64,000 nt of DNA from Periconia sp. R9002 (Eukaryota > Ascomycota > Dothideomycetes > Pleosporales > Periconiaceae): the NCBI GenBank assembly GCA_023627715.1, contig JAMAHW010000001.1, positions 1,054,001 to 1,118,000 on the forward strand, read 5' to 3'. Positions 33,726 to 46,600 of the stretch are shown here, piece by piece (the first letter of the stretch is position 1; every line of letters starts with the position of its first letter). The notes under the pieces are model-generated. The model was not told the DNA's origin, did no database searches, and saw nothing but the letters and a program-made list of their open reading frames with translations. The position numbers and the translations under genes were made by a program.

Positions 33726-35084
33726 GTCGAATATTAGGACGTGAGGTAGGAGAACAAGACAAACAAAGAAAATCAGCACGCGAGGTCCTCAAAACATTAT
33801 CAATCCCAGGTGGCGGACGGCATAGGTATACGAGCCTGCCAACATCTAGGTACCTAAGCCGATGGCATGTATCCCTGCGTGCATTTGCCAGCTATGTATC
33901 TTAGCATGCATGAGCTGAAGACTATAGGGAAGCTAAATCCTAACTAATCTCGAATCTAACACCCTTTTCCAGAAGGAGATCGTGGCCGTCAGACTGCTGA
34001 GGCTCTCGCGCGAAGATAAACTCCACGCGCTAGTCTAAGCGATTGTAGCCCCCAAATACTTACCCATCATCAACATCATCACTAATCCACATAACATCGA
34101 TTTCTCTTTTGAAATCGAGTACTTCTGGATCATAGCTACTATATGTGCTGTCCAGAGAAGATTCTCGATTCATCATCCCTTAACACCAGTTCGAAAATAT
34201 ACAATATCGCAGTAGAGCTACCTATGGAGTTATAGAGTCATGCGCAGCGATGCCAAGCGCGCTGAACACATCCCAGCTCAGCCTTGTCCTGCGCCTCGAA
34301 GTTTCTTTTTTGCTTCTGTTTTGGCGATAGATGGGGAAGTAGTGAAGTGAACCGCACACACATATGTAGATCGCTCATACGAGCCATTGCCGTTGCCGTA
34401 ACCTCATTAAAGCAGGCGAATGCTGCCATTTCGACATCTCATGAGTCAATTGTCAATCGCTCCCGTCAACTCATAGGCATAATGTGGAAAAGAAGCGAGG
34501 TGTTGGATGTGGATACGTTAAGGCTGATGATAGACGCATTATCTTTTTTCGTATTGGTGTACGCTTGAGCTGATTTAAGCTTAGCCTTCACTCCGGGATC
34601 CCCCTTTCCGTCTCTTTAGTCGGCGTGGTCGTTTTGTTATGCCTTTTCCGGGCTTTTTTTTTGTGGGAGCCATCAGGGATAGCACGGGTCGTATTCGAGT
34701 GCCATTTCTCTGCTGTGATTTTCACCCGCCGGAGGAAGTACCGTGGACACTAGAGCGGTTGTGGGTATGGGGTTAATTTCCCATGGCAAAGATTGTGGTA
34801 GGCCTCGTGTCCTAATGCCCTAATGTTCATATTGCTGCGGGTGAAAAAACCACAGTGGTGTCTAAAAAAAGAATCTAGAGCCCGGAGGTCTGTGCGGCCC
34901 GGCGCGGCTTGCTCACAAGCCCTCTTTCCCAAAATGGAAATGTGTAAACAACGACCGTTGGGACATTCACCATCAAAGATCTCAGTGCTCGCTACTTATG
35001 TATGATTTTGCAACGTTTTTCGAGTCTATTTATGAACTAGTATCACCCCGTTCATTTCCCTTTGATATCCCCTATTCCTCTACC
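33726..35084. other. Intergenic DNA between two minus-strand genes
   Basis: Promoter of the DUF3176-like gene and 3' flank of the MFS gene. Short ORFs near 34240-34570 show no family resemblance. Nothing else seen. Confidence 0.45.
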
Positions 35085-36861
35085 TCACCTAGCAAACCCA
35101 TCTCTGATCTCCACAAAGTTCACATACCGGTCCCGGCTCCACCTCCTCGTCCTCTTCCCCCATACTGCCATGGGCAGACTTAGCCCCATGACTAAGAACC
35201 CTAGCACGCCCAGCACGATGAAGCAGTTCTCCATGCCGGAATCGATCCATGGAGACGCAATGAATGTAAATGCCATAGCGAGCGTGTTGTTGATCACCGC
35301 AACGCCGACCATGCCCTCGAGGACCATGTCCGGGAACGAGTCAGCAAGGTATGAAAGCGACAGGTCGCCGGCACAACCATAGCCAAAGCCGATGAAGCCG
35401 AGACCAATATCTGTTTTCAGTCAGTACGCGTGAAGAACAAAAAGAAAGTTTGGATGCAGGGAGCGATATAACGGAAGCGCGAAGAGCTTCGGGGAACGTA
35501 CAGGGAGCAGGCCAACTCCATCCTCTTGCACTCCCAATTCCAAACAACCACAGTCCTGTCGGGAAAATCACGGTGCACAGCGCCATGAGGTAAAGTCGAA
35601 ACTCTGCCTCCATGACCCCTTTGTTGCGTTTAATCATCCACTGCATGAATGCATCGCTGCCGTATCCGCCGTACGCGCACCCGATCAGACTCCCAATGAG
35701 CGTGGGGAGGTTCATATTACCAACTGCTGCGCTGCTGTAATTCCATGGGGGTCCGTACCACCAATCTTCCTGCACCGTAAGGTAGAATGTGAGGCATGAT
35801 TGCTGGAAACCCCACTGTAGTCCCGCGTACCAGACCGCAGGAAATGTGAAGACGCGTAGCGTATGCCATAGACGGTGGACGTACTGTTTGAAGCCGGTGC
35901 CTCGAAGGTTTGGCGCAGGCGTGATGATGCGAATGCGATCCCAATACTTTTTTCGCGGGGACGGTGAGCCTGAGAGACTGTGCTGGGGGGTAACGGCGGC
36001 TTCGTCTGGTAGTGACTTTTCGTTTTCGACATTTCTGGCGACCGTCGGGGGTTCTACGGGCTGCTCAGCATCGAGAACAATGCTGTCAGAACGTGCCGTG
36101 AGGTAACGGTCACGTGAGAACTCGGTTTCCTCAAGCCCAAAATAGAAGACGAGGAGGCTTCCACCACAGATGATGGCGCCGACGTAACCTATCCAGCGCC
36201 AGCCCAGTCCACTCGCTACATAGGCGCCGATGAGAGGACCTAGATAAGTCCCAATGGCGGTAGCAAAGGTATATATCCCGAGCACACTACCAGTCTGGTG
36301 CTCAAACCAGATGTCCAGCAGCGACAATTGGGCCGTGGCTTCGCCAACCGATTCCGCCGCGCCCACGAAGAGCTGGCTCCACACGACGCCAGAAACACCA
36401 TCTATGCGCGCATACCAAATAAGACCACCGATGTTGAACACCAGCGATATGAGGTACCCCAAGCGTCGCCCGTACAGGTGCACCAGCGGCGAACTCAGCA
36501 GCGCCCAGTAGCCAATACCGATAAACAGCACACCGGCGCCAGTATTAAAGACATTATAGCTGATCCCGTACTCTTCATTAACGCCGTCAGAGCCAGACCC
36601 CGCATTATTCGACGTCGCGGCCGTGAAGCCGACCATGTACAGCACAAGCAGCGAATGCCAGATCTTGCGCAAAAGTCCCCAATTAAGCGGGTCGTTTGGC
36701 GAATTCGTGGGCTGCGGCACCAGCACAATCCCGCCCGTTTTCAGCAGCGAGTCGTCGCCCGGAAGCGTATTCCCATCTTCATCGTACAGGCGTCGCGTGC
36801 CTGGAATAATTTCCTCGTGGCCGCGCGCATGGCTGCGGCTGCGCATTCTGGTGCCGGACAT
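35085..36861 (-). CDS. Major facilitator superfamily transporter
   Basis: Twelve-helix plasma-membrane secondary transporter, 561 aa from exons 36861-35502 and 35410-35085. The N-terminal cytosolic segment contains NSPNDPLNWGLLRKIWH, the common DHA-type entry into helix 1. The loop 2-3 motif is degenerate (PLVHLYGRRLGYLIS). A long cytosolic loop (SRDRYLTARSDSIVLD to RIRIITPAP) separates the two six-helix halves. The C-terminal half begins FTFPAVWYAGLQWGF. The final exon supplies YIGLGFIGFGYGCAG and the last helices, ending WGKRTRRWSRDRYV. This plan is typical of fungal multidrug or small-molecule MFS proteins; substrate unknown. It is divergent to the deaminase-MYND gene across 726 bp. Confidence 0.88.
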
Positions 36862-37587
36862 GGTTATCACAAAACGATCAATTAGGGCGGACGCGCCTCC
36901 AGCGTCGTGGTCGTTAGCAGGGAAGCATGTCGCGCGAAAAACAATGCAGGTGTGTAAGTATTGATGAGTTACAGGGCGGAATTTTTATGAAGATTTTTTG
37001 TTTTATCGCTCATGTCTTATCTTCGGAGATGAACATGACGCACGGGGGTGGAGAACCGGTGCCGCTAAGGGACGGCGCTAGAAATGGTTGTGAAGGCCGA
37101 ACGCCTTGCTCGATGCGGTAATTGATGTTATCAAGAGTGTTGTCTTCTTCGCAACTGATGGGTTTGATCAGTCACGGTATAAACACTGGTTTGGGTTCCA
37201 GGTAACGTCCTTGGCTAGGGACGTGCTCACAGCACTGAGGTAACTATTGTAATTGATTTTATTCCTTCGTCAGGCTTCATGGAGCTGGGAATCTGTTCTA
37301 TGGTAATGGTGTTGTATGTAAAGTGAACATAATGAAAATATACTACTCCTAGTAGGAGAGAATATAGGCAATGATGGTGGTTCCTCGTTTGGCTTGTCGA
37401 CGCAATCTGACGCGTACCCCGCTCCCAGCAGCCCAATTAAAGAGGGTAATACGCGATATGAGTAAGTCACTCCCAGCGATCGCCTCAAAGCCGTCGTACG
37501 CAAATTTGTTAACCAGAGCACAGTACGACGCTACAGACATACAAAGCTGTTGAATACACCTAGCAGCTCTACCGGGCTGGAGAAACA
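36862..37587. promoter_or_regulatory. Shared upstream region of the MFS and deaminase-MYND genes
   Basis: 726 bp between divergent start codons; no ORF with family resemblance and no recognised element. It is a candidate bidirectional promoter. Confidence 0.45.
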
Positions 37588-40500
37588 ATGGACGAACTTT
37601 CTCTCCTTCAAAAAGAGATCTCCGATCTCATTAGTATCTTATCCTTCGTCACGAAGACGGCTGTAGATTTGGATGGACAGGTTAACACGCTACACATCTC
37701 CGAGTCGCCGCGTTCTGGCAGTCGTGAACTGGACCCTGAGAAAGAGGGCCTGGATGTGGATGAAGACGAATTCGAAGTCCCAGTCGCTAGTGGAGATGCA
37801 GAAATCGATGCCATAAAGCAAAAGACCTTGGATCGCCTGGCTGAAGTGCTAGCTCGGTTCAAAACGGCCAAAGGCACCAGGGTAAAGAACAAGCGAAATC
37901 GTGATGCCAAACACGTTGCTAGTGTTATCATGGTGGAGGATATGGAGGCGAAGGCTGTCACATTGCTCTGCAGTAAGAATGAAGGGCTTGATGCCGTTGA
38001 CAGGCATTTCTTAAGAAAATTAGAGGATTTGCTTCAAAACATCATATTGAAAGGCAAGAGAACCCGTTTCCTTCTGTTGACGAAAACGATGTTTTCAACT
38101 ATATCTAACCAAGTGTGGGCAGGATTGCGGCCAGGGGTTGGGCAAACAGAAACAGTCGATCAGGTATTTGATACGATATTCGATCATTCACGATCCCGCG
38201 TAGAATATTACTCTGCGATAATTTGCGAAGTCATCAGAGAGGCGAACGAACTCATTGAGCTTCCCAAGACGCTTACAGCCCCAAACCTCCAGCAAAGATT
38301 CCCCCACACCACATCAAGGGAATGGCAAGACAACCATGATCTCCACTTTAAATTTCGACCTGGTGGAATGGGAGAAGAAACTATTTCGAATGACACTGTG
38401 GGCTGCCTCACTGAGCTAGAAGAAGAGACTCCTGTCCAGGACGTATACAGTGAATTTCGATATGTGTTTGGGAATGGCGTCAACCAAGTCCTACCAGTCC
38501 CTACGAAGAATCTTCTGAAGAAAGTCTATCTCATTGTGCGGCATCCTCGCCAGCGACCTGCGCTAAAAAATCTTCTCAGACAGGCATTTCATGATAATAA
38601 ACAACTATTTAAGCAGGCGTGGATCTCTTTGTTGTATTTGACCCGGATTTTCTTTGCAGCGGTTACCTTTGTCGATTTTGCAGCCAAGTTGAATTTCACA
38701 CGCGTTAGGTTTCAGCAGGTCCCATCAGTGGTAGCTTTCAAGCCTCAAACTTCGGACAGCAGATACCCAACTGAAGTTCTAGAGTCCCTTGGTGATTTTT
38801 TTCTAACTCGAAACTGGAGGAACTTCTTCCATTTTCCGGAAAAGGTTGCGGACTTCGTTAAACAATCACGCTTGACAAAAACGGTCCATGCAGAGGTTCA
38901 GCTCATTCTCTATACCGAAAACCTTCTGCATGCGCATGAAAACTTCACCGGTAAAGTATTTCCTTATATTGGATGCAGTAAGAAGTGCTGTTTCTTCTGC
39001 GAGCTCTTTCGCATGAGCCATGGGACCTTCCAGGCGCGCGGCACACATCTGGCCCTTTTTCCATTATGGGCGTTACCGCGAACGTTTCCATTACAATCAC
39101 TTCAGGTCTTACGTCAGTTCTCGTCACTCCTCAGAGATTACTTGCGGGGCATTCTCAATATGCCGCATCCTCCTCAGAAGAGAGATTTGCTGCCGCAATC
39201 ATCGGCAGCATTGTCCACAGCACAAGCTGTACAAAAGGAAGCCCAGATATTTTCTATTAGATCGCAGACAATAACGTATGCTCATTCTGATTAGCTTAAG
39301 CTTGGATACACGGATACTAAGACCTTGCAGAAGGACGATGCTCGGCCCTGGCGCAGTCAGTGCTTCGGAGCATCAGATTGAGTTTCTCCCTTCATTAGAG
39401 AAACCTGGATATGCTACTCTGTTTGGTGGACCCGAGAGCCGAGGATTCGCATCTATACCCATAGAAGAGGCCGAAACATTCAAAACCAATCATGAGAGAA
39501 GCACATTTGCGTTGGAAAAGATGGGCGAGATGCCACCTACTGGATGCCTGAGCCGAAAACTATGCCGGCGTTGTCGCAAGATCGCAACATACCGGTGCTC
39601 AGCTTGTTGGACATATTACTGCACCACAGAGTGCCAAAGACGACACTGGGTGCACCACGTCTTCACCTGCAGGGTGCCAAGCCGACCAAATGACGCTGAT
39701 TTTCTCAAGCGGGCCATTCGCATAGCCACGAGAGACATGAAAGCTCAAAATCAGGAACGGTTTAACAAATTCATGCTTTATCTTCTCGCAGATGACCAAA
39801 TTTGCAGCAACTTCGGATTCAACAACTGCAAAAGTGCTCTAGAGGTGCTGAACCTTGCTTGTCTCTACGGCACCATGTTATCCAAAATCGGTCAAGCCGC
39901 TAGTGAGTTGCAGAAGAATCTAGAAGCTGGCAGTCTCTACAAACTGATGGAGCGATTTTGTCAAGTTGAACGACTCCTTGCGCAAATGACCAACAGTGAT
40001 GAATGTCCTTGTGTGACTTGGTTTCTGGATTGTCTGTCTCCCGAATCATTCATCATCCCCAACAGAGACAAGACGACTTATGATATCTGGGTTATCGCAA
40101 TGAACGATACTATCGTGTCTCTAGGCTTAACACATCGGGTCGAAAATGGATTCAAGCTAACTGAATCCCAGTCAGATGTTGTTAGGCTTTATCTAGCGAT
40201 CCAGCCAAACATTCGGCTAATCCCCGATATATATTCTTCGTCTTGGCTTAAGTTCGGTTTCTGTTACTGCAAGTCATTCTCTCAACGAGCGGAACTTGCC
40301 CGACAATACTTGCTACTAGCGTCATCTGGTGCAACTTTCGACGACATCGTTTCCGCGTACGAAACATCGAGTTTAGCTGGCTTAATGCGTACTCACGAGA
40401 TCGACATCTCCGGATTAGAGATCCAAGGTATTCGATTTCATAGGCCGCCTCCTTGCGAGTACAGTGTCTACCGGCTCATGATAGGGGTTGAGCACGCATT

Positions 40501-40924
40501 GTCAGGGCGATTTTGTAGCTGTTTTAGGGTACGTGCAGGTCTTGATTGCCACGCCGATTACGAGACGCACATGGATCGAGAATCTGATGTAAACTTCGGC
40601 TTCCACTTATCAAGCAGCTGGGAAAGATGGCAGCTTTTGAATTTCTACAGACACCTATTCCATTTACCAGATTTCGACCCTCGTTGCATGGCAGAGGCCG
40701 CAGAAGATGTCGACCTTGGAAGATTGGAAGCCTACCTCGATACCCTTGTTCCCGACATGAGAAGGAAACTATTTGATAGGAACAGAACAAACATCAGGTT
40801 CCCAAATCTAAGGAATAGGATGGAAGGTAGGACCTCAGATGGACAGCATATCTCACACTTCCATGTCCCATGCGATTGCAAAGAGCATGATGTTATGGGA
40901 CCGTCGGGTATCTCTCATTTTTGA
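37588..40924 (+). CDS. OTT_1508-like deaminase fused to a MYND zinc finger
   Basis: Exons 37588-39275 and 39331-40924 give 1093 aa. The 55-nt intron has GTATGC, a branch-like ATACTAAG and CTTGCAG, and joins two otherwise separate reading frames in phase. The N-terminal part (1-430) is helical and of unknown role. A cytidine-deaminase-fold core follows: HAEVQLI (His434, Glu436) and IGCSKKCCFFC (Cys468 and Cys471 as likely zinc ligands), the HxE...CxxC arrangement of the fungal OTT_1508-type family, whose relatives include rickettsial effectors. At about 641-678 a complete MYND finger shows the spacing C-x2-C-x7-C-x2-C-x4-C-x3-C-x7-H-x3-C. The C-terminal 400 residues are a fungal extension with further Cys/His (FGFCYCKSF, RFCSCFRV). 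Catalytic residues are intact. Whether it acts on nucleic acids or nucleotides is unknown. Alternative reading: two adjacent genes. Confidence 0.82.
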
Positions 40925-41490
40925 GCATAAGCTAGTGGAGGCGGTGGAGAAGTTGCTAGATCCCAGAGGTGGGATGAACCAATTTAAACCTGATTAAACT
41001 CGGACCGTAACTTCTCTCTTGAGACAAAGCGGAAATCACAGCTAATGCTAGCCAGATGTCCTGCAACAAGTTTAGGTGGAGAAAGTATGTCATTGCTTCC
41101 AAACGAGACGGAAGGGAGAATAAGATGTGCAAGCAAGCAATGGATACAAGGACGTTGATGAGACGATCTAGTACAACGATGGTAGAGGATATGCAGTATG
41201 AGTTTGATATGCGAGATAAGAGGAGTCTAGCTAATGCTAAATGAGAATCGGGACATACATAGAGTGTCCAAGAATTGAAAACCAATATTGGTATCCAGAA
41301 ACACTTATTCTCTGATATCAAAAGAAGAAAGGACTCTGTTCCCGGTAGTGAGAGTGTAATCTATAAGTGACCAAATTTGGGAAGATTGCTCATCGTCCAA
41401 TCAGTGCCAATACTAAACTTTAGCACTTGCGGATACTATTCTAGATAATGACAACATGTAATCGAGGCTTTGGTAGATAGGCTTTCAGAA
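40925..41490. other. Intergenic DNA
   Basis: 3' flank of the deaminase-MYND gene. Short ORFs on both strands show no family resemblance. Confidence 0.45.
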
Positions 41491-41660
41491 GATGACGTGT
41501 ACTAAAACTTACTTTTTTCAGGGTCTGCTTCTCCATAGTGACGTGTACCTAAACTCACGAAGACTTGCTTCTCAACGATGACGTGTACCCAAACTTTCTT
41601 TTCGAAGATCTACCTCTCAACGACAACTTGTACGAAAACTTGTTTTTGCCTAGACATAAT
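41491..41660 (+). repeat. Tandem ~45-bp repeat carrying TGACGTGTAC boxes upstream of the UbiA gene
   Basis: Four degenerate units start at about 41491, 41536, 41577 and 41632. The first three carry TGACGTGTAC followed by (t/c)(a/c)AAACT and end with CTTCTC or CCTCTCAAC; the fourth is degenerate (GACAACTTGTACGAAAACTTG). TGACGT is the core of bZIP/CRE-type sites. The array ends about 130 bp before the start codon at 41789, so it may be an expanded promoter element. Confidence 0.75.
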
Positions 41661-41788
41661 TTTGGTCTAGTCATTCGTATAGAGAGAGATACTTTAGAAG
41701 CTTAAAAACTGCAGGACTTCCCCTATGAGTATCATAGAAGGTAGCACTAGATAAGCGACCTCAGCTCATTGAACACACCCTCTACAAA

Positions 41789-42747
41789 ATGAACGTCCTG
41801 CTGTTATTCGTTAACGAATGGGAAATATTTCTTCTTTTCTCATGGCGAGATTGGTTTGCCACGATCGTGCCAGTCTCCATGTTCATAGCTGGTTCAATCA
41901 GAGATCAGTCAATTTACCAAATGTCGTGGAACTATTCTTCTCTGTTTATCTGGTCTATCCTTTCCACCTATTTCTTCAATCTTCTTACACAAGCAATGAG
42001 CCTCGAAGAAGATAAAGTCAATAAACCTGATCGCCCTCTACCATCTGGTAGGGTTTCCATTCGGGGTATTTGGAAGCGCTGTGCCATTATTTGGCCTCTG
42101 TTTCTCGCAACTTCCTTTTTGGACACTCGGATAATTCTAGAAAATGCTGTTTTCTCTATTTTTACTTTGTTCTTAGCAGTTGATGGGCCTGGAGGGCACT
42201 GGTTTGGGAAGAATACACTTTCTATGTCAATCATGACTGGAGCAATGCTTTCAACATCAAGAAAGCTTATGGACTTGCAAGTTCCAGGTACTTGTTCATA
42301 TATACTTTCGATGTCGATCTGGGCAGGAACTGTTTCTCAGGTCCAAGATTTCAGGGACCAAGCTGGTGACAATAAAAGAGACCGTCAGACTTTACCGCTG
42401 GCATTTGGCGACAGCACCGCTCGGTACATTGTTGCTATCCTCCTCTTCCCTTTCGCCTTTATTACGATATATGTCGCGGGGTTAGGAAAGAACGCTCCGT
42501 GGCTCTTAGCGTGCATGCACATTCTCGTCAGTTACCGCATACTCTATTTTCGGGAAAGTAAGGCTGACCACGATACGTACATGGTAAGAACCTTGGTTTA
42601 CAATATTTATAAATACTAACATACTCGCAGATTGTTCTATATCTCATGAGTGTATTGACAGCTCTAAGCTCAGCGCAAGATTTTGGGCTATTATCACCAG
42701 CCGCTCCTCTTGAGGCTCAGATCTTGCATTGGGTCTATAACAAGTAA
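41789..42747 (+). CDS. UbiA-family integral-membrane prenyltransferase or terpene-cyclase-like enzyme
   Basis: Exons 41789-42583 and 42631-42747 give 303 aa, a usual UbiA length, with about eight membrane helices. The first aspartate-rich site is altered: instead of NDxxDxxxD it reads N64LLTQAMSLEED75, followed by the conserved KPDRPLPSGRVS. The second site, D187FRDQAGD194, is canonical. This pattern is shared by a fungal UbiA subgroup. UbiA members in fungi include aromatic prenyltransferases and membrane terpene cyclases such as the one in fumagillin biosynthesis, so either prenyl transfer or cyclisation of a prenyl diphosphate is possible. The second exon supplies the last helix, and the joint (TAC ATG|GTAAGA...CTCGCAG|ATT) is in phase. 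It is flanked by a deaminase and an NLR, not by other terpene genes. Confidence 0.85.
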
Positions 42748-43662
42748 CAAGAAGGATATTCTCCTTGACGAGGTACGAAGGGTTGAATGTCAACTAGCGT
42801 CTACGTTAGTATCTATAGAATCCTGGGAAAGACATGGAATAAATGAAATAAAATTTGATCATCACAGAGTATTGTTACCCTGAGTATCTAGGGAGTATAT
42901 AACCTAAATTGATAATTGTTAAAACCACCACTTGCAGATTATAGCATAGTGGAGCACACCCTGTATATATGTAGTAGAGAGGACGGTCACGTGATGTGCT
43001 CAGCGCTCAGCAGCGACTAAGGGTACACATCAAGGGATAGTCGTTCTAAAGAGTAGTGAAATTGATGGTGGCAACAGCGACTAGTGAATACATAGCACGT
43101 GCATTGCGTTTTCCACATGACTTGGAAAATGCGTTTTCAATATTGAGAAACCAACATAGTAGGCTGGGAATCACTAGTTGTTACTGGTGTAAAGAGCCTT
43201 GGATATCAGTGGGCGATTCCTTCAATCTAGGCCGTCTTTTTCACCAATAGACATAGTCAAAGAAAGTGGAGCGGTAAGCCTCTGCGAATGCTGGCGTTTT
43301 TTGGCATTGGATTTGAAGATTCAGCCTCGCTGTAGGCCTCGGCCTCGTCTAGTTGCCGAGTTTGGTTCACCAGGAATGCCGCAGTGGAACACCATTCGTC
43401 CCAAATTCATGTACATGAAGTGTGTTGGCTGTTTAGCCGACCGGTGAAGTAAACTTTGTCAGCTTGGGGCCGCGCCCCACCTGCACCGGTGGCCTGGCAA
43501 TCACACTCCATCTTTTGCTACCCTTGCCAATAAAATTGCTCTTCTACTCACTCATACACTACCTCTATTCGATTTTCCACTTTACTGCGTCTTTTTTTAC
43601 CCGTTTTGCTTTCTATATTTATTTTTCCTTCAAACACTCAAGTGCTACCGCTTAATCCCACG
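42748..43662. other. Intergenic DNA between the UbiA and NLR genes
   Basis: No supported ORF. A CACGTG palindrome (TCACGTGA) lies near 42986 in a segment that looks like degraded repeat DNA. The 150 bp before 43663 are pyrimidine-rich and are the likely NLR core promoter. Confidence 0.45.
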
Positions 43663-46600
43663 ATGGAACCGCTCGCGGCTCTCGGGCTGGCCAGCAACAT
43701 CGTGCAATTTGTTCACTTCGCATCGGGCTTGATCCGGAGCACTGTCGAGATTCGTGGATCTTCCGCCGGGTGCACCGCCTATGTCCTGACATTGGATACT
43801 CTCTACAGCCAGCTTAATGAGTTTAATGTCAAGCTCACGTCAAGTCACGCTAATATCTATGGATCTACCAAAAATGATACCTCATTCCATAAGCTATCGC
43901 TTCAGTGCAAGTCGGATTGCGATGAGCTCTTGCGAGTTGTGAGCAAGCTTAAGATTGAAGATGGTTCGAGGGGGCGCTGGCAGAGTTTTCGCACTGCATT
44001 GAAGATGTTGAGGAAAAAGGATGAAATTGAGAATTTGGAGCGGCGATTGAACAACACCCAGGTGACAATGACACTTCATATTTGCGCAATCGCAAGGTAC
44101 GTTTGCGGCTTCATCTCTGAAAGATAGCTGCACCCAGCAAGCCGAGTCCACTGACAGAGATCTGTCGCGCTACAGTAACGCCCAAGAAGCTCATACAAGT
44201 CAACTACGGCAGCTCCGGACCGAGAGTCGGAGGCTGCAGCTCGATCAATCAACGAAGCTCGATCAGATCATGACTACACTAGGCGATTTAAAGCAGGATA
44301 TTGAGCAAGTCCGACGTCAGAACAAAGAGTGCCTGCCCTCGGCCGGGGAGATAAAAACCCTTGAGCAGCACATCTCAAGGTTAACTCTTTCCCGAGATGT
44401 CGCGGAAGAACAGGCCATCTTGAAGAGCCTAAGCTTTGAGACCCAGCCAGTCCGGCACGAGTCGATTCCAGAAGCCCACCAGAAAACATTCGGCTGGGTT
44501 TACCAGCCAAGGGGAAGAGGTGACACCCCAACTCCAGCGACATATGTCGGAAAATGGCTGGGGAGTGGTGACGGGCTGTTCTGGGTTTCAGGCAAACCGG
44601 GATCCGGCAAGTCAACTTTCATCAAATTCATCGCAGATGAGCAGAGGACTCTTCGCCTCCTGTCGAATTGGGCGGGCATGAAAAGAATTGTAACCGCAAG
44701 CCATTACTTCTGGAGCGCGGGCACGGCAGTGCAAAAATCCCAGCAGGGGCTCCTCCGTTCATTACTCTACGAAATCTTTCGACAATGCTCCGATCTCATT
44801 CTACCAGTTTGCGGGAACAGGCGTCCTGGACCGAATGAAGAGAGCGAGGGTGGCTTTTTGCCGTGGAATCTGCCCGACCTTCACGCAATTCTTCGAAAAG
44901 TTGCGACACGGAACACTGCCTCCGTCCGATTCTGTTTCTTTATCGACGGCTTAGATGAATACAATGGTGACCATTACGAGCTATGTCAGGTCCTCAAGGA
45001 TCTCGCCAAGTCCCCCAACATCAAAATCTGCCTCTCAAGCCGACCTTGGAATATATTCGAACTGGCATTCGGCGACGACCTCGAAAGCAAGGTTTATATG
45101 CAGGACTTGACGCGAAACGACATTCTCGAATACACTCGATATCGTCTCTACGAACACCCAAGATGGCCATCACTTGCTACAACGGCGTCGGGTGACTGGC
45201 TGATAGAGGAAATCGGGAAACGTTCTTGTGGTGTATTCCTCTGGGTCTTCCTTGTAACTAAGCTACTTCGAGACAGCCTTACTAACCGGGATAGTTTCTC
45301 GGATATCTGCCGACGCTTAGAGAGCTTCCCATTGGAACTTGAAGTCTTCTTCCGACAGATCTTAGAGTCGGTCGAACCGTTCTATCATAACAAGATGTCG
45401 ACAACGCTGCGAATGGCGATCGCGGCCCAGGAGCCTTTACACGCCATGGCCTACGACTTCCACGATCAGGAATATGATGACGAAGACTATGTCATCCCCC
45501 TTGAAATACGGCCATACAGCCTAGAAGAGGACATAGAGTTGAGGGAACAGACGGTCTGGCGGTTGAACAGTCGTTCTCGCGGGCTTTTGGAAATGAGTCG
45601 AGAGACTGGCACTGTTACCTTCTTGCACCGAACTGTCATGGACTTTCTGAAAACTCGAGAGATGTCGGACTTTCTCGCCGAGAAGGCACCTTCTAGATTA
45701 CACCTCCCTCTCTCTCTCCTCAAGGTGTACACGGCCATGATCAAGAGAAGCGAAGTCGAAAGAGAGGTAATACGGGAAGAATTCGGCAGGTACAAGGATT
45801 GCTACTTGAAATTTCTGACGGCGAATGCCCTGGCTTCCGCTGCAGAGATGGAGGAATCACACCCCTCTAGCACCGCTAAATACAAAATTTTGGAGGAGCT
45901 TGATCGTACCATACAGGTGAAGTTTTCCCAATTGCAAGTAAAGACCACTGGCGGGTGGCCACCGGAGGCTTTTATCCGAGAGCAGTTGATAGACGGGCAG
46001 CACGCGGGCTTCCTTGCCTGGAAGATGCCGCACGAGCCAAACTATCTCTTGAGATTGGGTACTTCCCTTATCCCCCGCATTCTGACCTCCGGGGGTGGCC
46101 ATGAAGAGGTATATCTTAACACCCCGTGGCGGAGTCGAGGCGTCGAGATGCTGCGTTTGGCTTTGGAAACCCAGGACCTGAATCCGAACGAGACGTTGTG
46201 GAGCATGGACAAGAAGAAGACGTGGACGCCCTGGACCGTTCTAATCGGCCACACGACGTTGTGGAGTTGCGGAATGGTCGAAAAGGCGGAAGAACAATTC
46301 TGGAATCTGCTCGAGAACAACATCTTGTCCATGCTGCTACGCAAAGGCGCCGACCCAAATGCTACGGTCTGGCGCAGCGATTCGAAAGACCTGTCAGCCT
46401 TCGCAGCGTACCTCAACTTAGCCTTCGAGGTGCCTTCTGATACGGCTCGCGAGGCGCTCTATCTTCGAGTCCTCGGAGACTTCCTCTTTGCCGGCGCGAC
46501 CCTGGATGTACCTTCTACCGGGTTCATGAGCCCCTCCATCAAAAAGACCTTTGGCAGCGGGTTCACGATTCCCTCGATCAGTGAGAAGTTCTTTGGCCGT

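Noticed and set aside
39278..39336. Separate start of a MYND gene after the deaminase
   Set aside because: A consensus intron joins the two frames in phase, so one fused gene is the simpler reading; two genes remain possible.
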